A stretch of DNA of 38,919 bases from an uncultured Bacteroidales bacterium (GCA_903946925.1 CAJAXK010000174.1:1-38919), one strand, 5' to 3'. Counted from the stretch's first letter, positions 25,141 to 34,341 are shown. Made by a program: numbers and translations. Notes: generated by a model from the sequence alone, not told the origin.

Positions 25141-26214
25141 ATGGAAATGTACGTACACATTTTTGCAAACCAGACTGCTTATAGCTGGGCATTGCTCAAC
25201 TTGTTAGAAAAGGAAATTGATATTGAAAACCACATTTTTGTTTTTGGTATTGGTAGGGATCATCCAATGGATTATCCTTATAGCCCTCACCTGCAAAAGC
25301 ATATATTATACATGAAGCAGCCGGGGCAGCTTATCCGAATCCTAAAACTTATTTTTAGTGCTAAATGGATATATATACATTTATTGGCCTATGACCCAAC
25401 CTTGTTTTTTTGGTCGCTTAACAGTGAATTGTTAAAAAAATCAACATGGATTGTATGGGGGAGCGATATTTATGCTTTCCAAAAAAAACAGCAAAGCCTG
25501 AGAACCCGTATTTATGAGCGTTTACGGCAACATATTATTCCCCAGTTTCCCGAAATTGCTGCTTTCGTTCCAGAAGACTTTGATATAATAGCCTCATTAT
25601 ATAATAGTAAAGCCCGATACTTTCCTATTTTATACCCATTGCCTGTAGATGTAAGGCAATTAGATACTGTAAAAGATTTACCAACTAAAGGCACTTTTTC
25701 TGTTATGATCGGCAATTCCGGCGATCCGACAAACAACCATTTTGAAATGATCGAACTGCTTTCTGTTTTCAGGAATGAAGACTTGAGGGTGTTTTGTCCC
25801 ATGGCTTATGGCGGTACGCACGAATATCGTGAATTGGTCAACTCGAAAGGAATCTCTACCTTTGGAGACAATTTCATCCCTTGGCTTGAAATGAAAGGTA
25901 AGCAGGAATATGCAGAACAGCTTGCAGGTATTGATGTTGCAATTATGAACCATAAACGTCAGCAAGGCCTGGGCAATATTTTGGCTTTGCTTTATCTTGG
26001 TAAAAAGGTTTTCATAAGGGAAGAAGTAAGTTCATATTCATTCCTTTCACGGAACAACTGCAAAATTTATCCTGTTAAATCGCTTTTAGGGCTTAAATTT
26101 TCTGATTTCCGCAAACCAATGGACGAAAAAGAATCAACAATATCCAATGTTGGAAAAATAATGCAGGAGGATTATGCAGCCAACCTTTGGAAAAACCTGT
26201 TAAATCAACATTAA
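25141..26214 (+). CDS. GT56-family glycosyltransferase (WecF/Fuc4NAc transferase-like)
   Basis: 357 residues; MYVHIFANQ from the second ATG (25147) is an equally good start. The sequence has the layout of GT56: an N-terminal Rossmann strand, WIVWGSDIYAF, FAAFVPEDFD-like central strand (AAFVPEDFDII), then MIGNSGDPTNNH (donor phosphate loop) and MAYGG-HEYRELVNSKGISTFGDNF, ending with AIMNHKRQQGLGNILALLYLGKKVF. In enterobacteria GT56 (WecF) moves 4-acetamido-4,6-dideoxygalactose from TDP onto lipid III of enterobacterial common antigen. Here it is followed two bases later by a TDP-sugar aminotransferase, which fits a 4-amino-dideoxyhexose donor. Cytosolic, possibly membrane-peripheral. Confidence 0.8.
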   Translation: MEMYVHIFANQTAYSWALLNLLEKEIDIENHIFVFGIGRDHPMDYPYSPHLQKHILYMKQPGQLIRILKLIFSAKWIYIHLLAYDPTLFFWSLNSELLKKSTWIVWGSDIYAFQKKQQSLRTRIYERLRQHIIPQFPEIAAFVPEDFDIIASLYNSKARYFPILYPLPVDVRQLDTVKDLPTKGTFSVMIGNSGDPTNNHFEMIELLSVFRNEDLRVFCPMAYGGTHEYRELVNSKGISTFGDNFIPWLEMKGKQEYAEQLAGIDVAIMNHKRQQGLGNILALLYLGKKVFIREEVSSYSFLSRNNCKIYPVKSLLGLKFSDFRKPMDEKESTISNVGKIMQEDYAANLWKNLLNQH

Positions 26215-26216
26215 TT

Positions 26217-27302
26217 GTGATAAATGTAACCAAATCATATTTCCCTCAGCGCGAGAAACTCGACAAGTATATTGACCAAATATACGCATCGGGATGGATG
26301 ACCAACAATGGCAAACTTCTTGAAGAACTTGAACAAAGGCTAAAGGCGTTTTTGGGTGTAGAATATTTAGTTTTAGTATCCAATGGAACCCTTGCTTTAC
26401 AAGTGGCTTACCATGTTTTAGGTATAAAAAACGAAGTTATAACTACCCCTTTTTCATTTGTTGCCACAACCAATAGCTTGTTGTGGGAAAACCTGACCCC
26501 GGTTTTTGTTGATATTGAGCCACACACATTTAACATAGATCCAGGCTTGATAGAAAGCGCAATTTCCCCAAATACAACAGCAATCCTGCCGGTTCATGTT
26601 TTTGGCAATGCGTGCGAGGTGGAAAAATTGGACATTATTAGCAAGAAATATTCTTTAAAGCTTATTTACGATGCGGCACATGCTTTTGATGTAAGCGATG
26701 GTAACAGCAACGTATTGCGTTATGGCGATGCTTCCACTCTCAGTTTTCATGCCACTAAAATATTTCATACAATTGAAGGCGGTGCCATTATTTTGCATAA
26801 TGAAGAAGATTACACGAAAGCAAAATTGCTTATAAACTTTGGTATTTCTGATTACGATAAGGTTGATTTACTTGGGATAAACTGTAAAATGAATGAGTTC
26901 CAAGCCGCCATGGGGTTGGCAGTCCTTGATGATTTTGAGCAAATTAGCATCGGTCGTGAAAGGGTTTGGGAAAAATACGTGGATGCTTTTACAAAAATAC
27001 CTGAAGTTCAATTGCAGGTTAATAATGAGAGGTTCAAGAATAACTATTCGTATTTCCCTGTTGTTTTTCAAAGCGAAGCAAAGTTACTGGAAATAAAACA
27101 GGAATTGAACAACCAAAATATCAATCCCCGCCGTTACTTTTATCCATCCCTTAACCGGTTGGAGTATTTGCAACATGCAAACCCTTGTCCTGTTTCAGAA
27201 TCGCTTGCTAAACGCATACTGTGTTTGCCAATTTTCCCTGATCTTGATGAAAACGCCCAAGATGCCATTATTAAAATCATAATCGATAAACTTATTAAAT
27301 AA
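26217..27302 (+). CDS. DegT/DnrJ/EryC1 sugar aminotransferase (VioA/WecE-like)
   Basis: 361 residues starting at GTG 26217 (MINVTKSYFP), the position where the family normally begins, two bases after the GT56 stop; the only alternative is a TTG overlapping the previous gene. SGWMTNNGK (25-33), VSNGTLAL, TPFSFVATTNSL, YDAAHAF (Asp152) and LSFHATKIFHTIEGG with PLP Lys181 are diagnostic. SGW-TNNG and SFHATK-F-T-EGG are most like VioA, the dTDP-4-amino-4,6-dideoxyglucose enzyme, with WecE the near alternative. It would convert dTDP-4-keto-6-deoxyglucose to the 4-amino sugar using glutamate. rmlA/rmlB are not in the window. Confidence 0.85.
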   Translation: MINVTKSYFPQREKLDKYIDQIYASGWMTNNGKLLEELEQRLKAFLGVEYLVLVSNGTLALQVAYHVLGIKNEVITTPFSFVATTNSLLWENLTPVFVDIEPHTFNIDPGLIESAISPNTTAILPVHVFGNACEVEKLDIISKKYSLKLIYDAAHAFDVSDGNSNVLRYGDASTLSFHATKIFHTIEGGAIILHNEEDYTKAKLLINFGISDYDKVDLLGINCKMNEFQAAMGLAVLDDFEQISIGRERVWEKYVDAFTKIPEVQLQVNNERFKNNYSYFPVVFQSEAKLLEIKQELNNQNINPRRYFYPSLNRLEYLQHANPCPVSESLAKRILCLPIFPDLDENAQDAIIKIIIDKLIK

Positions 27303-27303
27303 A

Positions 27304-27861
27304 ATGGAAACATCATTCCTGAACACAGAAGAACTTCAGAATTTCGGTTTTAAGTCATTTGGATCAAATGTTTTGATTAGCCGGAAAGCTTCAATATATT
27401 CCCCCCAATTGATAAGTATTGGAAACAATGTACGGGTGGATGATTTTTGTGTTCTAAGTGGAAATATTACTTTGGGTTCTTATATTCATATTTCGGCCTA
27501 CACTGCACTTTATGGACGATATGGTATAACTGTTGCAGATTTTGCAACCATTTCGGGCAGGGTTTCTATTTATAGCCAAAACGATGATTATAGTGGCAAT
27601 TTTTTGACAAACCCCATGGTGCCTGTTCAATATTCTAATATTACCGGAGGAGAGGTGTTTATTAATAAACATGCCATAATAGCAGCAGGTTGTATTATTT
27701 TGCCTAATCTTACTATTGGAGAGGGTGCGTGTCTCGGGGCGATGAGTTTGCTGAAAACCAACGCAGAAGCCTGGATGGTTTACGCTGGTGTTCCGGCAAA
27801 GTTAAAAGGTCCGCGAAATACAAGGATACTTGAACTCGAAAAACAAATGCTTGATGTTTAG
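27304..27861 (+). CDS. Left-handed beta-helix (hexapeptide) acyltransferase
   Basis: 185 residues. Repeated hexapeptide turns (ISIGNNVRVDDFCVLSG, ITLGSYIHISAY, ITVADFATISGRVSI, VFINKHAIIAAGCIILPNLTIGEGACLGAMSLL) form a left-handed beta helix. AGVPAKLKGPR is the usual terminal capping motif of the family. The trimer would use acetyl-CoA. One base separates it from the aminotransferase stop, so it probably N-acetylates the new 4-amino sugar before GT56 uses it, replacing WecD-type GNAT enzymes. O-acetylation of the polymer is the alternative. Confidence 0.85.
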   Translation: METSFLNTEELQNFGFKSFGSNVLISRKASIYSPQLISIGNNVRVDDFCVLSGNITLGSYIHISAYTALYGRYGITVADFATISGRVSIYSQNDDYSGNFLTNPMVPVQYSNITGGEVFINKHAIIAAGCIILPNLTIGEGACLGAMSLLKTNAEAWMVYAGVPAKLKGPRNTRILELEKQMLDV

Positions 27862-27917
27862 CTTATAAATACTGCCAATAATTGTAATGCAGACTGATAA
27901 AAAAAAATTAATATAGG

Positions 27918-28700
27918 ATGAAAGAATTCTACCGTTTTTTAGTGAAAATTGGAATTGACCCCTTAGCCTTCTTCTACTTCTTGAAAGGGATACCCTCTTT
28001 TATAAGTGATTATCTAAAATTCAAGAGACTTTTGGTGGATAAAAAGGAATTTCCTATTGGCACAATCTATCCATTAATGATGAACAAATATTCCAATAGT
28101 GGGACAATGAAAGGAGCGTACTTTCACCACGATTTATGGGTCGCACGTGATATTTATAACTCAAAACCTATCAGACATGTGGATATTGGTTCCAGAATTG
28201 ATGGTTTTGTTGCTCATGTTGCCATTTTTAGGGAGATCGAGGTTTTTGATATCCGTATGCAAACAAGCAAAGTTAAAAATATCGTTTTTAAGCAAGCTGA
28301 TTTTATGCAGCTTCCCTCTGATCTTATAAGCTATTGCGATTCTATTTCATCGCTCAATGCTATAGAGCATTTCGGACTTGGCCGTTACGGTGACCCGATT
28401 GACCCTTATGGACATTTGAAGGGAATTGAAAATATTACTTCTATGCTTAAACCTGGTGGTATATTTTACTTTTCGGTCCCACAAGGGAAACAACGAATAG
28501 AGTTTAATGCACATAGGGTTTTTAATCTCTCTTATCTTTTAAAAGTACTTGACAAAAACTTTATTGTTGAATCCTTCAGCTATATAGACGATAAAGGCGA
28601 TTTAAATGAAAACGTTGAATTGATTGATGAAAAAATAAATAATAATTACGGCTGTAATTTCGGGTATGCCATCTTTAAGTTAAAGAAAAGGATTGTTTAA
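27918..28700 (+). CDS. DUF268-type putative SAM-dependent methyltransferase
   Basis: 260 residues. HVDIGSRIDGFVAHVAIF (about 82-99) is the DUF268 signature and resembles a SAM-binding loop; SSLNAIEHFGLGRYGDPIDPYG and MLKPGGIFYFSVPQG are also typical of this family and of class I methyltransferases. The N-terminal 60 residues are a variable, partly hydrophobic extension. It is 56 bp after the acyltransferase and on the same strand, so probably in the same operon. The substrate is probably a sugar or lipid-linked sugar, which is inferred from context. Confidence 0.8.
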   Translation: MKEFYRFLVKIGIDPLAFFYFLKGIPSFISDYLKFKRLLVDKKEFPIGTIYPLMMNKYSNSGTMKGAYFHHDLWVARDIYNSKPIRHVDIGSRIDGFVAHVAIFREIEVFDIRMQTSKVKNIVFKQADFMQLPSDLISYCDSISSLNAIEHFGLGRYGDPIDPYGHLKGIENITSMLKPGGIFYFSVPQGKQRIEFNAHRVFNLSYLLKVLDKNFIVESFSYIDDKGDLNENVELIDEKINNNYGCNFGYAIFKLKKRIV

Positions 28701-28790
28701 GGTTACCCAAAACACCTCACTTGCTCAAGCTTTATTTGGAGAAGTTTGTTTAAATGAATAAAAATCATCGATATCTGGATTATTGCAAAA

Positions 28791-29894
28791 TCATAAAACA
28801 TTTTCAATAAACCCAACTATCCTCTCAGCTGTTTTACCGTCCCAAAGTTGTGGGATGATTCCTTTTTTCCAGTTGCCATCAAGGATTTGGAGCGAGAAAT
28901 CAACTATTTTTTTTGTGTCGCTCCCGGCCAATTCATTTGTGCCTTCGGTTATGGTTATTGGCCTCTCGGTGTTTTCGCGCAAAGTGATACAGGGAATTCC
29001 ATACACCGTAGTTTCTTCCTGTATACCTCCACTATCGGTGAGTACAAATTTAGATGCAGAAATTAATTTGCCAAAATCATAATATCCCAAAGGGTCGCAA
29101 AGTGTAAGATTAGTCATAGAAGTGATATAACTTTCTAAACCTAAATCGCTTATCATTTTACGTGTCCGTGGATGAACCGGAAAAATAATCCGGATTTTTG
29201 TCTGGATTATAAAAAGCGCATCTAAAATCCGTTTGAAAGTTATCGGATCATCAACGTTAGATGGACGGTGTATGGTTAAAGTAACAAATTCTTTTTCTTT
29301 GAGGTTGAACTTATCAAGTATAGCTGATGCCTGTATGCCTGGCTGGTGCATCATTAAAGTATCTATCATAATATTCCCAACCAATTGGATTGATTCAGGC
29401 GAATGGCCTTCAGCCAATAAATTATCAACTGCATCCTGCGAGGGTGGAAGCAACAAATCAGCAATCGAATCGGTAACCAAGCGGTTTATTTCCTCTGGCA
29501 TAGTCCTGTCACGGCTTCGGATACCAGCCTCTACATGTATGGTTTTTATTCCTTTTTTTGCGGCCACCAACGTACATGCCATAGTTGAATTTACATCGCC
29601 AACAACTAAAATAGCATCTGGTTTAACTTCGTCGCACACTGTATCAAACTTTTCCATGATATGTGCTACTTGTTTGGCATGTGAAAACGAGCCAATGTTG
29701 AGCGAAATATCTGGCCTTGGTATTTTCAATTCCTCAAAAAACGTGTCCGACATCTGTGCATCGTAATGTTGCCCTGTATGTAACAGTATTGGTTCGATGC
29801 TGCTGGAAAACTTCATGCAATGCATGATTGGGGCAATTTTCATGAAGTTAGGACGGGTTCCTACTATATTTATGATTTTGAGCGGTTTAACCAT
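28791..29894 (-). CDS. wecB: UDP-N-acetylglucosamine 2-epimerase
   Basis: 367 residues, normal size. IVGTRPNFMKIAPIM (11-24) and LLHTGQHYDAQMSDTFF (36-52) are the N-terminal signatures; VEAGIRSRDRTMPEEINRLVTD and TDSGGIQEETTVYGIPCITLRENTERP are the substrate loops. It interconverts UDP-GlcNAc and UDP-ManNAc in the cytosol. It is 21 bp after the GT4 gene in the DUF4834-yfhO-GT4-wecB operon and provides ManNAc, or a precursor of ManNAcA, for the surface glycan. ManNAc dehydrogenase (WecC) is not in the window. Confidence 0.94.
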   Translation of the reverse strand: MVKPLKIINIVGTRPNFMKIAPIMHCMKFSSSIEPILLHTGQHYDAQMSDTFFEELKIPRPDISLNIGSFSHAKQVAHIMEKFDTVCDEVKPDAILVVGDVNSTMACTLVAAKKGIKTIHVEAGIRSRDRTMPEEINRLVTDSIADLLLPPSQDAVDNLLAEGHSPESIQLVGNIMIDTLMMHQPGIQASAILDKFNLKEKEFVTLTIHRPSNVDDPITFKRILDALFIIQTKIRIIFPVHPRTRKMISDLGLESYITSMTNLTLCDPLGYYDFGKLISASKFVLTDSGGIQEETTVYGIPCITLRENTERPITITEGTNELAGSDTKKIVDFSLQILDGNWKKGIIPQLWDGKTAERIVGFIENVL

Positions 29895-29915
29895 TATTTA
29901 TGTTTCCTTAAAATC

Positions 29916-31235
29916 TTATTTGTTTGTAATTGAATCCAACAATCCGGCAATTGAACCAGTGAGTGTACGGCGTGAGAATTGATTAATGGATCCGGTTGAT
30001 ACAGCCAGCTTGCCATCTTTGTATTTGGCGTAAAATTCAAAAATAGTTGCTTTCAGGTTTATCGAATCATTAAAATCTACAACAACACCGGCACCTGAAT
30101 CCCTAATTATAGAGGCCGAATCGCCACTATGTGGGGCAATACAAAGTATTGGGCGATAAGAAGCCAGATACTCGAATATTTTCCCGGGAATTATACCTGC
30201 CACATTTGGGGTATTGTTGATGAGTAGCATCAAAACTTGCGAACGCGAGGCTTCGGCAATAACATTCTTATGTGGCATATAATCAACTTTCTTTGCTTTT
30301 TCTATAAGCCCTTCTTTTTCAAGTTGTTCAAAAACAGCAATATCTGTTTTGCCTATAAATTTAATCTCCAAATCGGCAGCAAACGTTTTGTTCTCTGTGC
30401 AGATTTCTTTTAACGTAGCCCACAAGAAATTTGGGTTCCTATCTTTATTCAGGGATCCGATATGGGTCAAAGTAAATTTCTTGTCCAACTCACCGTTGTT
30501 TTGACCAAAATCAGCAGGGTCAAACCCATTTGTTACTACTTCAATTTTCCGTGGATAAAGTGCTTCGAGATCTTTCCCCCAATTTTTGCTAACGGTTGTA
30601 ACAATATCGGCTTTTGCCAATACCGATTTTTCAAGTCGTTTATGTTTGTTATCGGCAATTTGTGTTAACCGCAATTGGTGGTAGAAATCTATTTGTGTCC
30701 AAGGATCGCGGAAATCGGCTAACCATGGGATGTCCAATTCATTTTTCACACCAAGGGCAATAAGGTGCATAGAGTGGGGTGGGCCTGTTGAAATTATAGC
30801 ATCTACAGGATTGTCTTCCAAGAAATTAATTAGAAATTTAATTGAAGGTTTTATCCAGAATTTTCGTGCATCGGGGATAAAAAAATTGCCACGTACCCAT
30901 GTTGAAAAGGCTTCCGCCATTCCAGGTTTTTTCTTCTCGTTCAGGAAACCAGCATTAACTTTTTCCCCCTTTTTCATCCCAACTAGCTTTTTGTAGAACT
31001 CATAAGGTTCCCAAATAGGGGTTTTGACTATTTCGATGCTTTCCGGGATTTCTTCCAACAAACTAAAATCATGGGATGGGGCTTCGGGGTTTTCGGGCGT
31101 ATAAATTATGGGTTGCCAGCCGTATTCGTTCAAATATTTGCTGAATTTTAGCCAACGCTGAACCCCTGCACCCCCACTTGGAGGCCAGTAATAGGTAATT
31201 ACAAGTACTTTTTTTAATTTACATTCGCCAGGCAT
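29916..31235 (-). CDS. Family 4-type glycosyltransferase
   Basis: 439 residues. The N-terminal strand KKVLVITYYWPPSGGAGVQRWLKF is typical of Bacteroidota GT4 enzymes; IISTGPPHSMHLIAL, the linker VVTNGFDPADF and the donor-binding IPGKIFEYLASYRPILC (with the second Glu of EX7E-like site) complete the GT-B fold. It retains the anomeric configuration in glycan assembly. It overlaps neither neighbour (9 bp to yfhO, 21 bp to wecB), so the operon is tight. Sugar specificity is unknown. Confidence 0.86.
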   Translation of the reverse strand: MPGECKLKKVLVITYYWPPSGGAGVQRWLKFSKYLNEYGWQPIIYTPENPEAPSHDFSLLEEIPESIEIVKTPIWEPYEFYKKLVGMKKGEKVNAGFLNEKKKPGMAEAFSTWVRGNFFIPDARKFWIKPSIKFLINFLEDNPVDAIISTGPPHSMHLIALGVKNELDIPWLADFRDPWTQIDFYHQLRLTQIADNKHKRLEKSVLAKADIVTTVSKNWGKDLEALYPRKIEVVTNGFDPADFGQNNGELDKKFTLTHIGSLNKDRNPNFLWATLKEICTENKTFAADLEIKFIGKTDIAVFEQLEKEGLIEKAKKVDYMPHKNVIAEASRSQVLMLLINNTPNVAGIIPGKIFEYLASYRPILCIAPHSGDSASIIRDSGAGVVVDFNDSINLKATIFEFYAKYKDGKLAVSTGSINQFSRRTLTGSIAGLLDSITNK

Positions 31236-31244
31236 GAATACGGA

Positions 31245-33686
31245 TTATTTTTTTGCTGCCAATCCGTTTTTCCTGATATTAAATCCTAAAGTTCCCAATG
31301 CCAAGAGGACTAATAGGAGGGAGGAGGCCAGGGAAATTTTCTCGCCAATTCTATAAACAGGTGGGTCGAATTTGAATTCTATAGTGTGTTTGCCGGCTGG
31401 CACAATCATTGCCCGAAGAACGTAGTTTACACGGAAATAGGGCGATTTTTTTCCGTCAATATAGGCATCCCAGCCTTTTTCGTAATATATTTCCGAAAAA
31501 ACAGCCAGTTGTTCGCTGCTTGTTTCTGATATATAAGTGAGGTGGTTAGGTTTGTACTCAGTGAGCCTGATATTTGCCAATGTGTCCTTACTTATTATGT
31601 GGCCTTTTACCTGATCTTCAAAACGTTTGTCATAAATTGCGGTTTCAGAGGGTACAAGGTCGGTAAGTGCATTTAATTCCTCATCTGCATTATTTACAGC
31701 GCGGGCATTGTTCACAAACCAAGCATTTCCCATTGCCTGCATATTTATTTGCATTTCGGGTTGCCCAGTTTCCTTGTTTTCCATGATGAAATATTTTGTG
31801 TTCAACATGTTAAAAACATTCATATTGCCTTTTGAAAGCTGGTTTTCAATAAGTTCCTGATACCGTCGCAATTTTGCTCCATGGTATCCACCGATTGATT
31901 TGTGGAAATAGGAAGTGCTGGCATCGTTAAAAGGACTGACCGTTTGGTTGAAAACCCTGAAATTTGGGTCTATATCTTTCATTATAACTAAGTCGGCATT
32001 TGACGGTTGAAAAGGGTTATCAACCATACTTTTGCGAACAAAACTGTCGTTGTTCAAATACCGTTTGTTTACAGTCCATAAATCGGTAAGTATCAATAAA
32101 ATAAATATTGTATAAAATACAGGCTTTTTAATCATGTTTTTCAAATATGCCCAAATTGCTGCCCCTGCCAATAAGATAAAAATCAAGGAGCGGAAAGCAT
32201 CGGCCTGAAAAATTGCAGCCCGATCCAAACGGATAGCATCTAATAACCATTCAGGATAATAAGCTTTGTATTGAACATCTGCAGGCGAAACAAAACTAAA
32301 CATGCTGCTTCCCGCCACAGCGAAAACCAGACAAATCCCACCAACAATCCCAGCTGAATAGTATAAGTACTTAACCAGTTTTTTCTTATCCACTTCTCCT
32401 GAAAGGGCTTTGTTCAAACCAAGTATGGCTAACAACGGGATGCAAAATTCGGCAATCACCAATGTCATGGAAACTGCCCTGAATTTATTGTAACCTGGTA
32501 GGTAATTGAGGAAAAGATCGGTAAAAACCATAAAATTACTGCCCCACGAAAGCAAAATAGATAAGATTGTAGCGGATAAAATCCACCATTTATATTTTTT
32601 ATCAACTATAAACAGGGCAAAAACAAAAAGAAAAATTAAAATTGCCCCAATGTAAACCGGACCGGCAACACCTGGTTGGGTTCCCCAATACAATGGTAGG
32701 TTTTGAGTTAACTTTTCTGCCTGATTTGGATCTATATTGTTTGATAATAAAGCTTTGTACGAATTTGAAGAAGTTCCAACTGGTCCGGTTGAAGCACCTC
32801 CATTGAAATTGGGGATAAGAAAGGTAAAGGTTTCAGGGATTCCATAACTCCAGCCTGTTGCATAATCTTTATCAAGGCCAGTGGTCCGGTTGTCTTTATC
32901 GGTGGTCAGTTCAGATTTTCCCCTTGTAGTTACTTTTCCATACTCATACGTTGCCCAAAGTGTTGTTGCGTTGGTGGCGAGGGCAAACATGGCCGCAATA
33001 ATCATCACACCCGAAGCTTTTGCAAAACCAGGAATACGTTTTTCCTTGATGCTCATAATAAATTCGGAGATCAGGAACACAGCAACAGTCATTATAAGGT
33101 AATACGTGATTTGCAAATGGTTGGCCATAAATTCCAACGACAAAAATATTGCTGCAACAATGCCTCCAATTAGGTATTTGCCACGGTAAGTCAAAATTAT
33201 TCCTGCCAACACCGGGGCAATTAATCCTATAGCATGGGCTTTGCTATTGTGCCCGACTTCTATTATAATAAATAGGTACGACGAAAACGCAAAAGCTATC
33301 GAACCAGCGATAGCAAGCCAAATATCAACATTAAGGACAAGAAGCAGCAAGAAAAAGCCTGCCATATAAAGGAACACCAAAGAAGCGGGAAATGGCAGAT
33401 AAAGCTGCATCAACCTATCAATATACCTCAAAATATTGCCTTCGTATTGCACCGAAATCTGGTAAGCCGGCATTCCTCCAAACATGCTGTTGGTCCACAG
33501 TGGTTCATCGCCTGTTTTAGCGCGATAATCCACTATTTCCTTCGACATCCCTTTAAAATTCATGATGTCCGACTGCTTAATCATTTTGCCTTGAAGCATA
33601 GGGCTAAAATAAGCCATGGTAATGGTTGTAAAAATTACAACTGCCAGTAGGTATGGGAGAAACTGTTTAAAATTAATGTTTTTCAT
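31245..33686 (-). CDS. YfhO-family membrane protein (GT-C-like)
   Basis: 813 residues with about 11-12 membrane helices in the first two thirds (LPYLLAVVIFTTITMAYFSP onward) and a soluble C-terminal domain (about 540-780) before a final helix. The first loop MIKQSDIMNFKGMSKEI and MFGGMPAYQIS is characteristic of YfhO proteins. They resemble GT-C glycosyltransferases using lipid-linked sugars; in Bacillus YfhO glycosylates teichoic acid. Here it could decorate the glycan outside the membrane. A conserved Asp near the first external loop (KQSDI) fits the catalytic role in GT-C, but this is inference. Confidence 0.85.
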   Translation of the reverse strand: MKNINFKQFLPYLLAVVIFTTITMAYFSPMLQGKMIKQSDIMNFKGMSKEIVDYRAKTGDEPLWTNSMFGGMPAYQISVQYEGNILRYIDRLMQLYLPFPASLVFLYMAGFFLLLLVLNVDIWLAIAGSIAFAFSSYLFIIIEVGHNSKAHAIGLIAPVLAGIILTYRGKYLIGGIVAAIFLSLEFMANHLQITYYLIMTVAVFLISEFIMSIKEKRIPGFAKASGVMIIAAMFALATNATTLWATYEYGKVTTRGKSELTTDKDNRTTGLDKDYATGWSYGIPETFTFLIPNFNGGASTGPVGTSSNSYKALLSNNIDPNQAEKLTQNLPLYWGTQPGVAGPVYIGAILIFLFVFALFIVDKKYKWWILSATILSILLSWGSNFMVFTDLFLNYLPGYNKFRAVSMTLVIAEFCIPLLAILGLNKALSGEVDKKKLVKYLYYSAGIVGGICLVFAVAGSSMFSFVSPADVQYKAYYPEWLLDAIRLDRAAIFQADAFRSLIFILLAGAAIWAYLKNMIKKPVFYTIFILLILTDLWTVNKRYLNNDSFVRKSMVDNPFQPSNADLVIMKDIDPNFRVFNQTVSPFNDASTSYFHKSIGGYHGAKLRRYQELIENQLSKGNMNVFNMLNTKYFIMENKETGQPEMQINMQAMGNAWFVNNARAVNNADEELNALTDLVPSETAIYDKRFEDQVKGHIISKDTLANIRLTEYKPNHLTYISETSSEQLAVFSEIYYEKGWDAYIDGKKSPYFRVNYVLRAMIVPAGKHTIEFKFDPPVYRIGEKISLASSLLLVLLALGTLGFNIRKNGLAAKK

Positions 33687-33727
33687 GCAATGTAAAGTAA
33701 AGGTTAAATTAACACAGTGTTGGCAAT

Positions 33728-34009
33728 TTATTTTATTTCTTCGTAATCTACATACTCCCCGGCATCTGGATTTCGTTTTTCGTTTTTATTTTTTTCAATA
33801 AATGTTATCGAAACCTCACCATCCTTTTTGCGGGACTGTTCTTGATTAAAACCTTGATTTTGTTGGTTAAACCGTTGTTGTATATCACCTGCATATTTAC
33901 GCAACAGAGAGGGGAATATAACCCGTACGAATAATAAATATATGGCATAAATTACTAAAACAACAATTAGTGCTTTTACGACCGAGGCTTCTTGAATGTA
34001 TGAGTGCAT
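33728..34009 (-). CDS. DUF4834-like small membrane protein
   Basis: 93 residues with one membrane helix (about 11-29, ALIVVLVIYAIYLLFVRVIF) followed by RKYAGDIQQRF and a polar, Q/N-rich and charged tail ending in DAGEYVDYEEIK. The helix plus FP-LLRKYA and the final DYEEIK correspond to the small Bacteroidota family DUF4834, whose role is unknown. First gene of the yfhO-GT4-wecB operon, 41 bp from yfhO. Confidence 0.75.
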   Translation of the reverse strand: MHSYIQEASVVKALIVVLVIYAIYLLFVRVIFPSLLRKYAGDIQQRFNQQNQGFNQEQSRKKDGEVSITFIEKNKNEKRNPDAGEYVDYEEIK

Positions 34010-34147
34010 TGTTTGTTAAAAAAGAACGGCGAAATTACTGCTTTTTCCTGAATTGGGAACAGGGTTGCTGGCTTTGTTGCAAATATGCTTCAATGTTAAA
34101 GTATCATGCCATTATCAGTTTTAAATAATAATCAACCTGCACCTGAA

Positions 34148-34283
34148 AATGAAGGCTGTTAGGCTTTAGGCTGTTAGGGCTTTACTATTTACATAATGCC
34201 TGATTAAATCTATAATCTCGGATAAAATGGTGAACCCTAACACCCAAACCCCAAAACCAAACCCATTAAAGCTAAACCCCTGA
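34148..34283 (+). repeat. Inverted, AACCCTAA/TTAGGGCTT-rich repeat
   Basis: Left half has GGCTGTTAGGCTTTAGGCTG and TTAGGGCTTTAC; right half has AACCCTAACACCC, AAACCCC and AAAGCTAAACCCC, roughly its reverse complement, around a ~40-bp spacer. It occupies the middle of the 528-bp gap before the protease gene; the rest of that gap is AT-rich. Confidence 0.5.
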
Positions 34284-34333
34284 ATAGTTATCAGTTTTTT
34301 TTATATAACCTGACTTTATATTTGTAATAATAA

Positions 34334-34341
34334 TATATTTG
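34334..34341 (+). promoter_or_regulatory. Candidate -7 box upstream of the C10 protease
   Basis: TATATTTG followed by C (TAnnTTTG); a second TATATTTG lies at 34317-34324. Either would give a long leader (about 190-210 nt). No -33 TTG at the usual spacing. Confidence 0.3.

Noticed and set aside
29233-29766. 177-codon plus-strand frame inside wecB
   Set aside because: Antisense to a highly conserved gene; the composition follows the wecB codon pattern in reverse.
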